DNA from: an uncultured Roseburia sp.
GTDB lineage: Bacteria > Bacillota > Clostridia > Lachnospirales > Lachnospiraceae
Length of the DNA: 64,000 nucleotides
Assembly: GCA_900548205.1 (NCBI GenBank)
Contig: URJS01000005.1
Coordinates: 1-64,000 of the forward strand
Reading direction: 5' to 3'
The position numbers and the translations under genes were made by a program. The notes under the pieces were generated by a model. It had not been told where the DNA came from, did not search any database, and saw only the letters and a list, made by a program, of their open reading frames with translations. Numbering within the stretch: the first letter of the stretch is position 1; each line of letters opens with the position of its first letter. Of the stretch, positions 14,989 through 25,927 are shown in pieces.

Positions 14989-15186
14989 CTACTCCTCGAC
15001 CGTAAATATTTCTTCAATAGAAACATCAAAGACCTTTGCGATATTCCATGCCAGCACCAGCGATGGATTATATCTTCCTTTTTCCAGATTTCCGATCGTC
15101 TCTCTGCGTACCCCAACCCGCTTCGCCAAGTCCTCCTGCTTCATATCATATTTTGCCCGATATTCTCTGATGCGGTTTTTAATCAT
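14989..15186 (-). CDS. Small Xre-family helix-turn-helix regulator
   Basis: 65 residues ([20 protein letters not shown]), consisting almost only of an HTH_3 domain with the motif QEDLAKRVGVRRETIGNLEKG. This short form is common in Firmicutes next to small membrane proteins and often controls its own operon. ATG at 15186 follows GGGGAG. It overlaps the upstream membrane protein gene by eight bases, so the two are translated together. Confidence 0.88.
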   Translation of the reverse strand: MIKNRIREYRAKYDMKQEDLAKRVGVRRETIGNLEKGRYNPSLVLAWNIAKVFDVSIEEIFTVEE

Positions 15187-15406
15187 ACACAGCTCCCCTT
15201 TGTTCTCTCCACTCCAAAACAATGAGAGCAGCGGTAAAAGCAAAAATTGTAACCGCAAAGCTCAATCCAAATGACATCGGAACAGCTTTTACAGAACCAT
15301 ACTGGTACACACAGAAAAACATAAACGGTACTAGAGAGAGCATCTCCGCCATAAATGCAAACGTGGCAGCCTTTTGCAGATTAAAAATGACTGCCTTACG
15401 GTTCAC
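15179..15406 (-). CDS. Small two-helix membrane protein coupled to carB
   Basis: 75 residues with two predicted membrane helices (about 12-34 and 43-64). The GTG start overlaps the carB stop codon as GTGA (15403-15406), so translation probably depends on re-initiation after carB; there is no well-spaced ribosome binding site. It is followed by the HTH gene with an eight-base overlap. Pairs of a small membrane protein and a short Xre regulator are common, but attachment to the pyrimidine/arginine gene carB is unusual. Function unknown. Confidence 0.65.
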   Translation of the reverse strand: MNRKAVIFNLQKAATFAFMAEMLSLVPFMFFCVYQYGSVKAVPMSFGLSFAVTIFAFTAALIVLEWREQRGAVYD

Positions 15407-18400
15407 ACCTCTGCAATATTCACCGGCGTCAAAGTCTCCATCGCCGTCTCAAGACTCCGGGCAAGCGCATTTGCCGTATCCATCGCAGTAATACAGTACA
15501 CGCCCGTCTCAATCGCATTCCTGCGGATCAAAAATCCGTCGCGCGACTTATCTCCGTTCCCCTGTGTCGGTGTATCAATGACAAGATCGATCTTGTGTCC
15601 CAGAATCAGATCCAGCACATTCGGCGATTCCTGCGAAATTTTATTGACGCGCAGTGCATCGACTCCGTGCTCCTTTAAATACTTCGCCGTACTTCTTGTC
15701 GCATATATCTTATAGCCGAGCGCCGCAAAACGCTTTGCAACCTCCACCGCCTCCGGCTTATCGGCATCCTTGACCGTCATGATCATCTGCTTATGCTTTG
15801 GCAGCGTCACTCCTGCACCAAGAAACGCCTTATAGAGCGCTTCGTTAAAGGTCTTTGCAATCCCCAGACACTCTCCGGTCGATTTCATTTCCGGTCCTAA
15901 GGAGATCTCCGCTCCGCGCAGCTTCTCAAACGAGAACACAGGCATCTTGATCGCAATGTAGTCTGCTGCGGGCGCAAGTCCCGGCTTACACCCAAGTCCG
16001 CGAATCGTATTTCCAAGAATCACCTTCGTCGCAAGGTCAACGATCGGAATCCCCGTCACCTTACTGATATACGGTACTGTACGGGAGGAACGCGGATTGA
16101 CTTCAATCACATAAACCTCCTCATCCATTGCAATAAACTGGATATTGATCAGACCAACCACATGAAGCGCCTTTGCCAGACGCTTTGTGTACTCCACGAT
16201 CGTTTCCTTCACATGCTCGCTGATCGTCGGCGCAGGATAGACAGAAATACTGTCACCCGAATGGACGCCTGTCCGCTCGATATGCTCCATAATCCCCGGA
16301 ATCAAAATATCCTCGCCGTCGCAAACCGCGTCCACCTCGATCTCCTTCCCCTGCAAATACTTGTCAACAAGAATCGGATGATCCTGCGCGATCCGGTTGA
16401 TAATTCCGATAAACTCCTCAATCTCCTCCTCATGAAAAGCAATCTTCATGCCCTGCCCGCCGAGCACATAAGACGGACGCACAAGTACCGGATAGCCAAG
16501 GCGATTTGCAACCTCCTTCGCCTCGTCTGCCGTAAATACCGTACCACCCGCCGCACGCGGGATCCCCGTCTCCTCAAGTATCCTGTCAAACAGCTCGCGA
16601 TCCTCTGCCGCATCCACATCCTCCGCCTGCGTTCCGAGAATCGGGACGCCCATCTTCATCAGGCTCTCCGTCAGCTTGATCGCCGTCTGACCGCCAAACT
16701 GCACCACCGCGCCGTCCGGCTGTTCAAGCCTCACGATCGCCTCAACGTCCTCCGGTGTCAGCGGCTCAAAATACAGCTTATCTGCAATATCAAAGTCTGT
16801 AGAAACCGTCTCCGGGTTATTGTTTACGATCACAGTCTCCCAGCCCTCCTTTGCAAACGCCCAGGTACAGTGCACGGAGCAATAATCAAACTCAATTCCC
16901 TGTCCAATGCGGATGGGACCCGATCCTAAGACAAGCACCTTTTTTCTGTCTCCCGTCTCCTCCGCCTCGTTCTCGCTGCCAAACACCGAATAATAATAAG
17001 GCGTTGCCGCCGCAAATTCTGCCGCACAGGTATCTACCATCTTATAAGCCGCCACAATGCCATTCTCATAGCGCAGGTCGTGAATTTCCTCCTCGCTCCT
17101 TCCGGTCAGCTCCGCGATCACCTTATCCGGGAACTCGATGCGCTTTGCTTCCTTTAACAGCTCCGTCGTAAGCTCCTCCTGCTTTAACCGCCGCTCCATC
17201 TCCACAAGAATTGCCAGCTTGTCAATAAACCAGACATCAATTTTTGTGATCTCATGAATCTGCTCATAGGTGATACCCCGGCGCAGTGCCTCCGCGATCA
17301 CCCAGATTCTGCGGTCATCCACCTTCTCTAACTGCTCCAGCAGCTCCTTTGTCGAAAGCGCTGAAAAATCATAGGAGAGCAGACTGTCCACATGCTGCTC
17401 CAGCGAGCGGATCGCCTTCATCAGCGCGCCCTCGAAATTATTGCAGATACTCATCACCTCTCCGGTCGCCTTCATCTGCGTTGTCAGTGTACGCTTCGCT
17501 GTCAAAAATTTATCAAACGGCAGACGCGGAATCTTTACGACGCAGTAATCCAGCATCGGCTCAAAGCTTGCATAGGTCTTTCCGGTAATCGCATTTTTGA
17601 TCTCATCTAACGTGTAGCCAAGCGCAATTTTTGCCGCTACCTTCGCAATCGGGTATCCGGTCGCCTTTGACGCGAGCGCCGAGGAACGGGAAACACGCGG
17701 ATTGACCTCTATCACGCAATATTCAAAGGAATCCGGCTTTAGCGCATACTGCACGTTGCAGCCGCCCGTGATATTTAACTCCGAAATGATATTGAGCGCA
17801 GACGTCCGCAGCATCTGATATTCCTTATCGCCAAGTGTCTGCGACGGAGCAACCACGATCGAGTCTCCGGTGTGTACGCCGACCGGATCGATATTTTCCA
17901 TGTTACAAACCGTAATGCAGTTGCCGTTCGCATCCCGCATCACCTCATACTCAATTTCCTTCCAGCCTGCGATGCAGCGCTCCACAAGCACCTCGCCGAC
18001 ACGGCTTAGGCGCAGTCCGTTTGTCAAAATCTCCACAAACTCCGTCTCATCATGTGCGATGCCGCCGCCGCTCCCCCCAAGCGTAAACGCGGGACGAAGC
18101 ACAACCGGATAGCCGATCGTATTTGTAAACTTAATGCCGTCCTGCACATTGCCCACAACGAGAGACGCCGCGCACGGCTCCCCGATCTTTTCCATTGTGT
18201 CCTTAAACGCCTGACGGTCCTCCGCCTTAAAAATCGTCTCCGCCGTCGTGCCGATCAGCTTCACGCCGTACTTCTCCAAAATCCCTTTTTCCGCAAGCTC
18301 CATGCCGAGATTTAATCCTGCCTGACCGCCGAGCGTTGGAAGCAGGGAATCCGGTCGTTCCTTCTCGATAATCTGTGTGATCACCGGTACCGTCAAAGGC

Positions 18401-18600
18401 TCAATATAGACTGCGTCGGCAATTTCCTTGTCCGTCATGATCGTTGCCGGATTGGAATTGACAAGAACAACCTCTACGCCCTCCTCCTTTAAGGAGCGGC
18501 ACGCCTGCGTTCCCGCATAATCAAACTCCGCCGCCTGTCCGATAATGATCGGACCGGAACCAATGACTAACACTTTTTTGATTTCTTTATTTCTTGGCAT
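15403..18600 (-). CDS. carB: Carbamoyl-phosphate synthase large subunit
   Basis: 1065 residues. It makes carbamoyl phosphate from bicarbonate, ammonia (passed from CarA) and two ATP, for pyrimidine and arginine synthesis. Two ATP-grasp halves are visible: [19 protein letters not shown] near residue 10 and [19 protein letters not shown] near 555. Conserved loops such as [11 protein letters not shown] in the first half and GGQGMKIAF in the second follow, then the MGS-like allosteric domain at about 930-1065. Length is typical. carA lies 37 bp upstream. Only one carAB set is in the window. Confidence 0.97.
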   Translation of the reverse strand: MPRNKEIKKVLVIGSGPIIIGQAAEFDYAGTQACRSLKEEGVEVVLVNSNPATIMTDKEIADAVYIEPLTVPVITQIIEKERPDSLLPTLGGQAGLNLGMELAEKGILEKYGVKLIGTTAETIFKAEDRQAFKDTMEKIGEPCAASLVVGNVQDGIKFTNTIGYPVVLRPAFTLGGSGGGIAHDETEFVEILTNGLRLSRVGEVLVERCIAGWKEIEYEVMRDANGNCITVCNMENIDPVGVHTGDSIVVAPSQTLGDKEYQMLRTSALNIISELNITGGCNVQYALKPDSFEYCVIEVNPRVSRSSALASKATGYPIAKVAAKIALGYTLDEIKNAITGKTYASFEPMLDYCVVKIPRLPFDKFLTAKRTLTTQMKATGEVMSICNNFEGALMKAIRSLEQHVDSLLSYDFSALSTKELLEQLEKVDDRRIWVIAEALRRGITYEQIHEITKIDVWFIDKLAILVEMERRLKQEELTTELLKEAKRIEFPDKVIAELTGRSEEEIHDLRYENGIVAAYKMVDTCAAEFAAATPYYYSVFGSENEAEETGDRKKVLVLGSGPIRIGQGIEFDYCSVHCTWAFAKEGWETVIVNNNPETVSTDFDIADKLYFEPLTPEDVEAIVRLEQPDGAVVQFGGQTAIKLTESLMKMGVPILGTQAEDVDAAEDRELFDRILEETGIPRAAGGTVFTADEAKEVANRLGYPVLVRPSYVLGGQGMKIAFHEEEIEEFIGIINRIAQDHPILVDKYLQGKEIEVDAVCDGEDILIPGIMEHIERTGVHSGDSISVYPAPTISEHVKETIVEYTKRLAKALHVVGLINIQFIAMDEEVYVIEVNPRSSRTVPYISKVTGIPIVDLATKVILGNTIRGLGCKPGLAPAADYIAIKMPVFSFEKLRGAEISLGPEMKSTGECLGIAKTFNEALYKAFLGAGVTLPKHKQMIMTVKDADKPEAVEVAKRFAALGYKIYATRSTAKYLKEHGVDALRVNKISQESPNVLDLILGHKIDLVIDTPTQGNGDKSRDGFLIRRNAIETGVYCITAMDTANALARSLETAMETLTPVNIAEV

Positions 18601-18637
18601 CTTCTATTCTCCCTTCCGTCGTCCAAACACCGCGCGC

Positions 18638-19711
18638 CTATGACATCATTGCAATAAAACGGTCGAATAAATACGCAGAATCCTGCGGTCCCGGGCAAGC
18701 CTCTGGATGAAACTGCACCGTAAAAATATTTTTTCCTACATAAGCAAGCCCCTCGTTCGTACCGTCATTCACATTGACAAATGCAGGCTTTGCCACGTTC
18801 TCATCCAACGTCGTTGTATCTACCACATATCCGTGATTCTGCGAGGAAATATAGACGCGTCCGGTCGCAAGATCCTTCACCGGATGATTGCCCCCGCGAT
18901 GTCCGTATTTCATCTTATGCGTGTCTGCTCCGGTTGCAAGCGCCATCAGCTGATGTCCGAGGCAAATCGCAAAAATCGGTATGTCCGATTCATACAGCTT
19001 ACGGATTTCTTTGATGATTTCCGCACAGTCCTTCGGATCACCCGGTCCATTGCTCAGCATAATACCGTCGGGATTGGATGCTAAAATCTCCTCCGCTGTC
19101 GTGTGCGCCGGATAGCTTGTCACCTCACAGCCCCGCGCTGCCAGTGACCGTGCAATATTATTCTTCGCGCCAAAATCAAGCAGCGCCACTTTCTTGCCTG
19201 CCGCCTTCTGTCCGCCCTTTAATACCCACTTCTCCCTGCAGGTTACCTTCTCCACCACGTTTCCGGTCTGATACGCCTGAATCCGCGGCAAAAGCTCATC
19301 CAGCTCATAGCGCTCATTTGTGGTGATCATGCCGTTCATCGTTCCCTTTTCCCGCAAAAGCTTGGTGAGCGCACGCGTATCGATCCCTGCGATTCCCGGA
19401 ATATCGTTCTTCCTTAAAAAGTCCTGGATCGTCCCCTCACAGCGGAAATTACTCGGCATTCTCGATAACTCCCGCACGATATAGCCGTCCGTCCACGGAC
19501 GGGCAGACTCCATATCCGGAGTAATGCCGTAATTCCCAATCAGAGGATATGTCATTACAACTGCCTGTCCGGCATAAGATGGGTCTGTCAAAACCTCAAG
19601 GTATCCGGTCATCGACGTATTAAATACAATCTCACTGATGACTTCTCTCGTTGAGCCAATGCTCTCTCCTTCAAATACAGTTCCGTCTTCCAGTATCAAA
19701 AATGCTCTCAT
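18638..19711 (-). CDS. carA: Carbamoyl-phosphate synthase small subunit (glutaminase)
   Basis: 357 residues. The N-terminal CPSase domain (MRAFLILEDGTVFEGESIG) is followed by a class I glutamine amidotransferase domain with the nucleophile motif FAICLGHQLMALA and a C-terminal FHPEA. It hydrolyses glutamine and passes ammonia to CarB. The start at 19711 follows AAGGAC; the frame extends to 19786, but the extension is low-complexity leader sequence. It has its own strong promoter and an unusual leader. Confidence 0.97.
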   Translation of the reverse strand: MRAFLILEDGTVFEGESIGSTREVISEIVFNTSMTGYLEVLTDPSYAGQAVVMTYPLIGNYGITPDMESARPWTDGYIVRELSRMPSNFRCEGTIQDFLRKNDIPGIAGIDTRALTKLLREKGTMNGMITTNERYELDELLPRIQAYQTGNVVEKVTCREKWVLKGGQKAAGKKVALLDFGAKNNIARSLAARGCEVTSYPAHTTAEEILASNPDGIMLSNGPGDPKDCAEIIKEIRKLYESDIPIFAICLGHQLMALATGADTHKMKYGHRGGNHPVKDLATGRVYISSQNHGYVVDTTTLDENVAKPAFVNVNDGTNEGLAYVGKNIFTVQFHPEACPGPQDSAYLFDRFIAMMS

Positions 19712-19731
19712 TCTCTCTGTCCTTTCTGCAA

Positions 19732-19775
19732 AAAAAAAAACGTTTCCGTTTTTTTTCAAATGCAGGCGAACCTGC
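19732..19775 (-). promoter_or_regulatory. carA leader with UUCG hairpin and A/T palindrome
   Basis: Transcribed on the minus strand: a GCAGG-UUCG-CCUGC hairpin (19762-19775), then an AAAAAAAACG...CGTTTTTTTT palindrome ending in a run of T residues (about 19731-19758) shortly before the ribosome binding site. It could be an attenuator. No PyrR consensus site is evident. Confidence 0.4.
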
Positions 19776-19795
19776 TTGGTGTTCAAATTGTAAAA

Positions 19796-19824
19796 AGTTT
19801 ATCATATCATTCTGTATTTTTCAA
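19796..19824 (-). promoter_or_regulatory. Promoter of carAB
   Basis: -35 TTGAAA (19819-19824), 17-bp spacer, -10 TAAACT (19796-19801) on the minus strand. Confidence 0.7.
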
Positions 19825-19976
19825 CCTTTTCTGTAACAAAAGAACGGTCATCAAGCGCTGCGAGATGCCCTTATACCAAAATACACGGCAGAAAGGAAAA
19901 AATTACCAATCCTTCCCACCGTGATGCCTTCTTTTTCCTATAACGCCCTGCCACGTCTCCTCACAGGAAGCCGCCT

Positions 19977-20573
19977 TTAGAGCATCATCTGCCAGAAGGT
20001 CGCTCCAACCAGAATCAGTGTGCAAAAAGTCAGAACACCTGCGGCAATCACTGCCGCGTGCCACGTTTTGATCCTTCTGATCCGGTAAACAACCTCGGTA
20101 CGCTTTGGTAAAATCGCTGCTGCACGTCCCTCCAGAGGCAGGAAAATCCCCACCGCTGCATTTGGGATCATGCCAAAGCCTCTGTGATAAAAATACCGTG
20201 CCGCCGCCATAGGCAGCACATGGACAGTGATCCGCTCCTGATGATACACGTCTCTTGCACATGTACACATTGTATATAAAAGCCGTGTGCCGATCCGTTC
20301 CCCAAATCGCTGCGGAATGACATAGAGCATAGTGATATGACCGCCCGGCTGCATCCCGGCAACTCCGCATAAACGCTCTGCCTCAAACGCTCCCCACAAA
20401 AGCAGTCTGCCCTCAGACATCTCGCGCCGGAGCGTCTCTGTGTTCACATAGGCATAGAACTGTTCCGCCTCGCTCTGCGAGCGGAGATACCGCCGCATGT
20501 AAGTCTCAAATACCTCATGCGTCATCTCTACCGCCGCCTGTACTTCCCTCTCATCTAACCGTCGTATCTCCAT
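19977..20573 (-). CDS. GNAT acetyltransferase with a C-terminal membrane anchor
   Basis: 198 residues. Residues 1 to about 150 form a GNAT domain (ITMLYVIPQRFGERIGTRLL is the acetyl-CoA binding region; YFYHRGFGM follows). Residues about 170-195 are a hydrophobic segment after a basic RRIKTW stretch, predicted to anchor the enzyme with the catalytic domain inside the cell. The acyl acceptor is unknown. It lies 32 bp behind glpK on the same strand and may be co-transcribed, but no functional tie is evident. Confidence 0.8.
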   Translation of the reverse strand: MEIRRLDEREVQAAVEMTHEVFETYMRRYLRSQSEAEQFYAYVNTETLRREMSEGRLLLWGAFEAERLCGVAGMQPGGHITMLYVIPQRFGERIGTRLLYTMCTCARDVYHQERITVHVLPMAAARYFYHRGFGMIPNAAVGIFLPLEGRAAAILPKRTEVVYRIRRIKTWHAAVIAAGVLTFCTLILVGATFWQMML

Positions 20574-20605
20574 CCAATGTCATCCTTTCCGCCATTATGC
20601 GTCCC

Positions 20606-22493
<1,888 letters not shown>

Positions 22494-23114
22494 TTACAAA
22501 AACTTACTGAATGCCAATGCAAGAAACAGGATTCCGCTAAGCCATGACACATCCGTCTCATATCTTTTCGACGCCTGCGTACCCGCATAGCAGCCAAGCT
22601 TCACCGCCAGAAATCCGACCACAAAGCTTCCCGCTGTCGCCGCCCATAGCTTTACGCCCAAAAGCCCTGCTCCAAAGCCGCCGAAAAAGCCGTCAAACGA
22701 CATCGCAAGTGCAAGGAATACCGATTCCGCCACCGACATCGTTGCCGAGTGATCCCTGTCTGCCATAACCGGATTATTGTAAATACTTAAAATAACGTTT
22801 AACTGTGAAAAGGAAAACTTTACCCGCTTACAGATAAATTTATTTTTACGGATATACTTGCGGACGCCGTACTCGGCAAGCTTATAAATCCCCATCAGAA
22901 ACAGCCCAAAAAAGCTTAAAAAGACAGCCGCGCGCGGCTGTACCAGCCCTTCCAGCACATTGCCGGCAAGAAGCGCCGCGAATAAGACGCCGCTGCAGAT
23001 TCCGCTAATGCTCAGCGCTGCCCATGTACCGATTTTGATCCGCTCAATCCCACAGGAAACACACGCAAAAAATACGTCAATGCTTACCGCCATGATCAAC
23101 AGAAACGTCTGCAT
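22494..23114 (-). CDS. ytaF: YtaF family sporulation membrane protein (MntP-like fold)
   Basis: 206 residues with about six membrane helices in two similar halves. Acidic residues in helices (SIDVFFACVSCGIERI near residue 12 and ALAMSFDGFFGGFGAGL near 135) match the YtaF/MntP group. YtaF proteins of endospore formers are annotated as sporulation membrane proteins; the transported substrate is unknown. ATG follows GAGGTAGAG. The 166 bp upstream to hom holds only a possible 28-codon ORF. Confidence 0.82.
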   Translation of the reverse strand: MQTFLLIMAVSIDVFFACVSCGIERIKIGTWAALSISGICSGVLFAALLAGNVLEGLVQPRAAVFLSFFGLFLMGIYKLAEYGVRKYIRKNKFICKRVKFSFSQLNVILSIYNNPVMADRDHSATMSVAESVFLALAMSFDGFFGGFGAGLLGVKLWAATAGSFVVGFLAVKLGCYAGTQASKRYETDVSWLSGILFLALAFSKFL

Positions 23115-23280
23115 GCTCTACCTCAAAACACGATTTTTAGTTTATCATATTCATCGGTCGGGGCGATTGCTCCTTATGGTGCTGATCACGCCGGCATCAC
23201 CGTGCGGTTTCTTTTCCGACTCATTATTTCTTGACATAATGTCATCCCCCGAAGCATGACACCCGTTATTTTCAGCAGCC

Positions 23281-24483
23281 CTAAGCCACACGGATCATCT
23301 GCAGCACGCTTCCCAATCTTTTTGCACGCTCCTCATACTCCGCCTCGCTCATCTGCTCCGTAAGAAAACCACGCTCACCCAAGACACCCTCTGCAGCAAT
23401 ATATTCCACGCTGCCAAACGCTGCCTCCACCTCTGCTTCCGATGCCTCCGTTCGCACAAAATAACGGTTTTTAAGACTTTTATGATCGACAAGCTCCACC
23501 CGCTTAGAGCTCCATTCTACCGGAATATGGACATTCAGATGCTTTGCCATCTCCACAATATCCGAAACAACCGCGCTCGCCGTCGGCAGCTTTCCCGCGC
23601 CGCTTCCGTAAAACATCGCGTCTCCAAGCACGTTTCCACGCACAAAAATCGCGTTGAACACACCGTTTACGCTGTAGAGCGGATGCTCCTTCGGCAGCAG
23701 AAACGGCGCGACCCTCGCCACATAACCGCCCTCCGTTTTTTTGCTGCTGGCTAAAAGCTTGATCGCTCTGCCCATCGCTTTGGCATATTTAATGTCTGTT
23801 GCAGAAATACGGGTAATTCCCTCCGTATAAATGTCCTCAAAATCAACCTGCTGTCCGCATACCAGAGAGGTTAAGATTGCAATTTTCCGGCATGCATCAT
23901 AGCCCTCCACATCAGCTGTCGCATCCTTCTCAGCATAGCCGCGCTCCTTTGCATCCGCAAGCACCTCGTCAAATTCCAGCCCCTCCTCACTCATCTTCGT
24001 CATCATATAGTTTGTCGTACCATTGACAATTCCGGTGATTTCCTCGATCTCGTCTGCTGTCAGGCTGGAATTGAGCGGACGGATGATCGGAATGCCCCCG
24101 CCGACGCTCGCCTCAAACATAAAATTTACATTTTTTTCTTTTGCCAGAGCGATAAGCTCCGCCCCTTTTGCCGCAACGAGCGCTTTGTTTGAGGTCGTCA
24201 CATGCTTTCCCGCCTCAAGCATCGTCCGCACAAAGGTATATGCCGGCTCTACGCCGCCCATCGTCTCTACCACGATCTGTATTTCCGGATCGTCTGCAAT
24301 GATCCGATAATCGTGAACAATTTTTTTCTCAACAGGATCTCCCGGAAAATCTCTTAAGTCAAGTACATATTTTATTATGATCTCATCTCCTGCGCGCTTT
24401 GCAATACTGACGCGATTGACATCAAGCACCTCTGCCACGCCCGAACCGACCGTTCCGTAACCCATTATTGCTGCCTTAATCAT
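23281..24483 (-). CDS. hom: Homoserine dehydrogenase
   Basis: 400 residues. It reduces aspartate-4-semialdehyde to homoserine for threonine and methionine. The N-terminal Rossmann fold starts AAIMGYGTVGSGVAEVL, and the catalytic region includes GGGIPIIRPLNSSL and NGTTNYMMTKM. At about 400 residues it is shorter than forms with a C-terminal ACT domain. The gene directly upstream encodes a separate ACT protein, 10 bp apart, which may supply amino-acid sensing to the pathway. Confidence 0.95.
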   Translation of the reverse strand: MIKAAIMGYGTVGSGVAEVLDVNRVSIAKRAGDEIIIKYVLDLRDFPGDPVEKKIVHDYRIIADDPEIQIVVETMGGVEPAYTFVRTMLEAGKHVTTSNKALVAAKGAELIALAKEKNVNFMFEASVGGGIPIIRPLNSSLTADEIEEITGIVNGTTNYMMTKMSEEGLEFDEVLADAKERGYAEKDATADVEGYDACRKIAILTSLVCGQQVDFEDIYTEGITRISATDIKYAKAMGRAIKLLASSKKTEGGYVARVAPFLLPKEHPLYSVNGVFNAIFVRGNVLGDAMFYGSGAGKLPTASAVVSDIVEMAKHLNVHIPVEWSSKRVELVDHKSLKNRYFVRTEASEAEVEAAFGSVEYIAAEGVLGERGFLTEQMSEAEYEERAKRLGSVLQMIRVA

Positions 24484-24493
24484 AGTGGTCCTC

Positions 24494-24937
24494 CTACTCT
24501 GTTCCCAAAATCTTTACATAATGAATGCCTGTATGCTCCTCGATATGCGCCACCATTCCGGCGATGTCTCCTGTCTCCGGCAAGACGTCAACCGAAAGCG
24601 TCAGCGATGCGATTCCATTGTTCGGAATACTCTGATGGATCGTAAGGATATTCCCGTGAAATTCTGCCACCGTCTTTAGTACCGCAGACAACAGCCCCGG
24701 TTCATCCTCCAGCTGTATGACCATCGTGACCGTCTTGCCCCTTGCAGTCTCGTGGAATGGAAAAATATCCTCTTTATATTTATAAAAAGAGCTTCTGCTG
24801 ATTCCGACACGCTCGGTCGCCTCCAAAACAGATGCCGTCTTTCCCGAATCCAAAAGACGCTTTGCCTCCACGACACGCAAAAGCACATCCGGTACTGCTC
24901 TTTCCTTTAATACAAAATACTCGCCTTTCTCTTTCAT
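24494..24937 (-). CDS. ACT domain protein (PheB-like) in operon with hom
   Basis: 147 residues. The N-terminal part has an HTH-like stretch (LEATERVGISRSSFYKYKEDIF, about 40-61), and residues about 70-147 are an ACT ligand-binding domain (TMVIQLEDEPGLLSAVL). This arrangement is the UPF0735/PheB family often found beside hom or pheA. Binding of threonine or another aspartate-family amino acid is plausible; the protein may act as a regulator. ATG follows AGGAAAG. Confidence 0.88.
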   Translation of the reverse strand: MKEKGEYFVLKERAVPDVLLRVVEAKRLLDSGKTASVLEATERVGISRSSFYKYKEDIFPFHETARGKTVTMVIQLEDEPGLLSAVLKTVAEFHGNILTIHQSIPNNGIASLTLSVDVLPETGDIAGMVAHIEEHTGIHYVKILGTE

Positions 24938-25043
24938 CTTTCCTGTTCCTCTTTCCGCTTGTCTTTACTCCGCTGATTCTGTCTCTGCTTTGATTGCTTG
25001 CGTGCATGTATGCAGTACACTGACAGTTGTCCTCATGGGAAAG

Positions 25044-25072
25044 ATAGTAACACAAAGAGATTGCCAAAGCAA
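25044..25072 (-). promoter_or_regulatory. Promoter of the ACT-hom operon, inside a palindrome
   Basis: -35 TTGCTT (25067-25072), 17-bp spacer, -10 TACTAT (25044-25049). The -35 region lies inside an imperfect palindrome (about 25053-25078, arms AAAGAG-TTGC and GCAA-CTCTTT). Confidence 0.55.
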
Positions 25073-25099
25073 CCTCTTTTCCCAATAAATCATATGATT

Positions 25100-25927
25100 T
25101 TAAAATCCTTTGCTGCCGCCGCCGTGGCTGCGTCCACTGCTGCTCCTGTGGGTACTGCTTCTGCCTCCCCCGCCCCCGCTGCCGCCCGACTGCGTCTGTA
25201 TCCGCCGGTGTGTCGTCACGGTGTCGACAAAACGATCCTCCTTTTTGTCGAGCGTGAGGGTTCCATTCGTGTGGAAATCATACTGGTAACCGCCGAAACG
25301 CAGACGGTATCTTCCGACTACGACCGCATAGACCGCTGCGCCGCTTCCGACAGCCAGGATCGCTGCGATCAGAAGCTCCATCCATGTGACCGTGCGGTGC
25401 CTCGACACCTCCCCGGTCTCTGTATCGTAATTGTACTGCCCCGCCGGGATGCCTGCGTCATACGCCTCTGAAATGCCTTCCACCATCGTGCCAAGACACG
25501 CACTGTACACTTCGTTGCTGACATCCTCATAGGCGTCGTCTAAAATCCCGTCGATCCTGTCATCCGTCAGGCAGCGGATCGCTTCCCCGCTCGTGGAGAC
25601 TGCGATCTCGCGGTTATCCATATCGATCAGAACCGCCGCGCCGTTTTCCTGTTCCGGGGAGTGTGCATCATAAAAATCATCCGCGTATTCTGTCGCGCTT
25701 TTTCCCTTTGCATCCGAGGTCGTGACCGCATAAATATCCCATCCGGTCTTTTCTTCCAGAGAAACGATCTGCTCATGCAGGGAGCTTCTCTCGCTTTCCG
25801 TCAAAAGGGCAGCGCCGTCATAGACATTTTTTGCCTGCCCCGCTCCCTCCTGCGCCGCGTGCACCGTGGATGCTCCGCACACAAGCAGCAGTGCGAGCAG
25901 ACTGACCGCTTTTCTCATCTTTTTCAT
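25100..25927 (-). CDS. TPM-domain membrane protein (YgcG/YdjH-like)
   Basis: 275 residues. A signal peptide (1-24) is followed by a TPM domain (about 35-165), which in this family lies outside the membrane. A membrane helix (about 180-202) and a short cytoplasmic tail ending in a Gly/Ser/His-rich stretch (GGSGGGGGRSS, SHGGGSKGF) follow. The start overlaps the stop of the zinc-ribbon gene as ATGA. With the zinc-ribbon and SPFH genes it mirrors B. subtilis ydjG-ydjH-ydjI. Confidence 0.85.
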   Translation of the reverse strand: MKKMRKAVSLLALLLVCGASTVHAAQEGAGQAKNVYDGAALLTESERSSLHEQIVSLEEKTGWDIYAVTTSDAKGKSATEYADDFYDAHSPEQENGAAVLIDMDNREIAVSTSGEAIRCLTDDRIDGILDDAYEDVSNEVYSACLGTMVEGISEAYDAGIPAGQYNYDTETGEVSRHRTVTWMELLIAAILAVGSGAAVYAVVVGRYRLRFGGYQYDFHTNGTLTLDKKEDRFVDTVTTHRRIQTQSGGSGGGGGRSSTHRSSSGRSHGGGSKGF

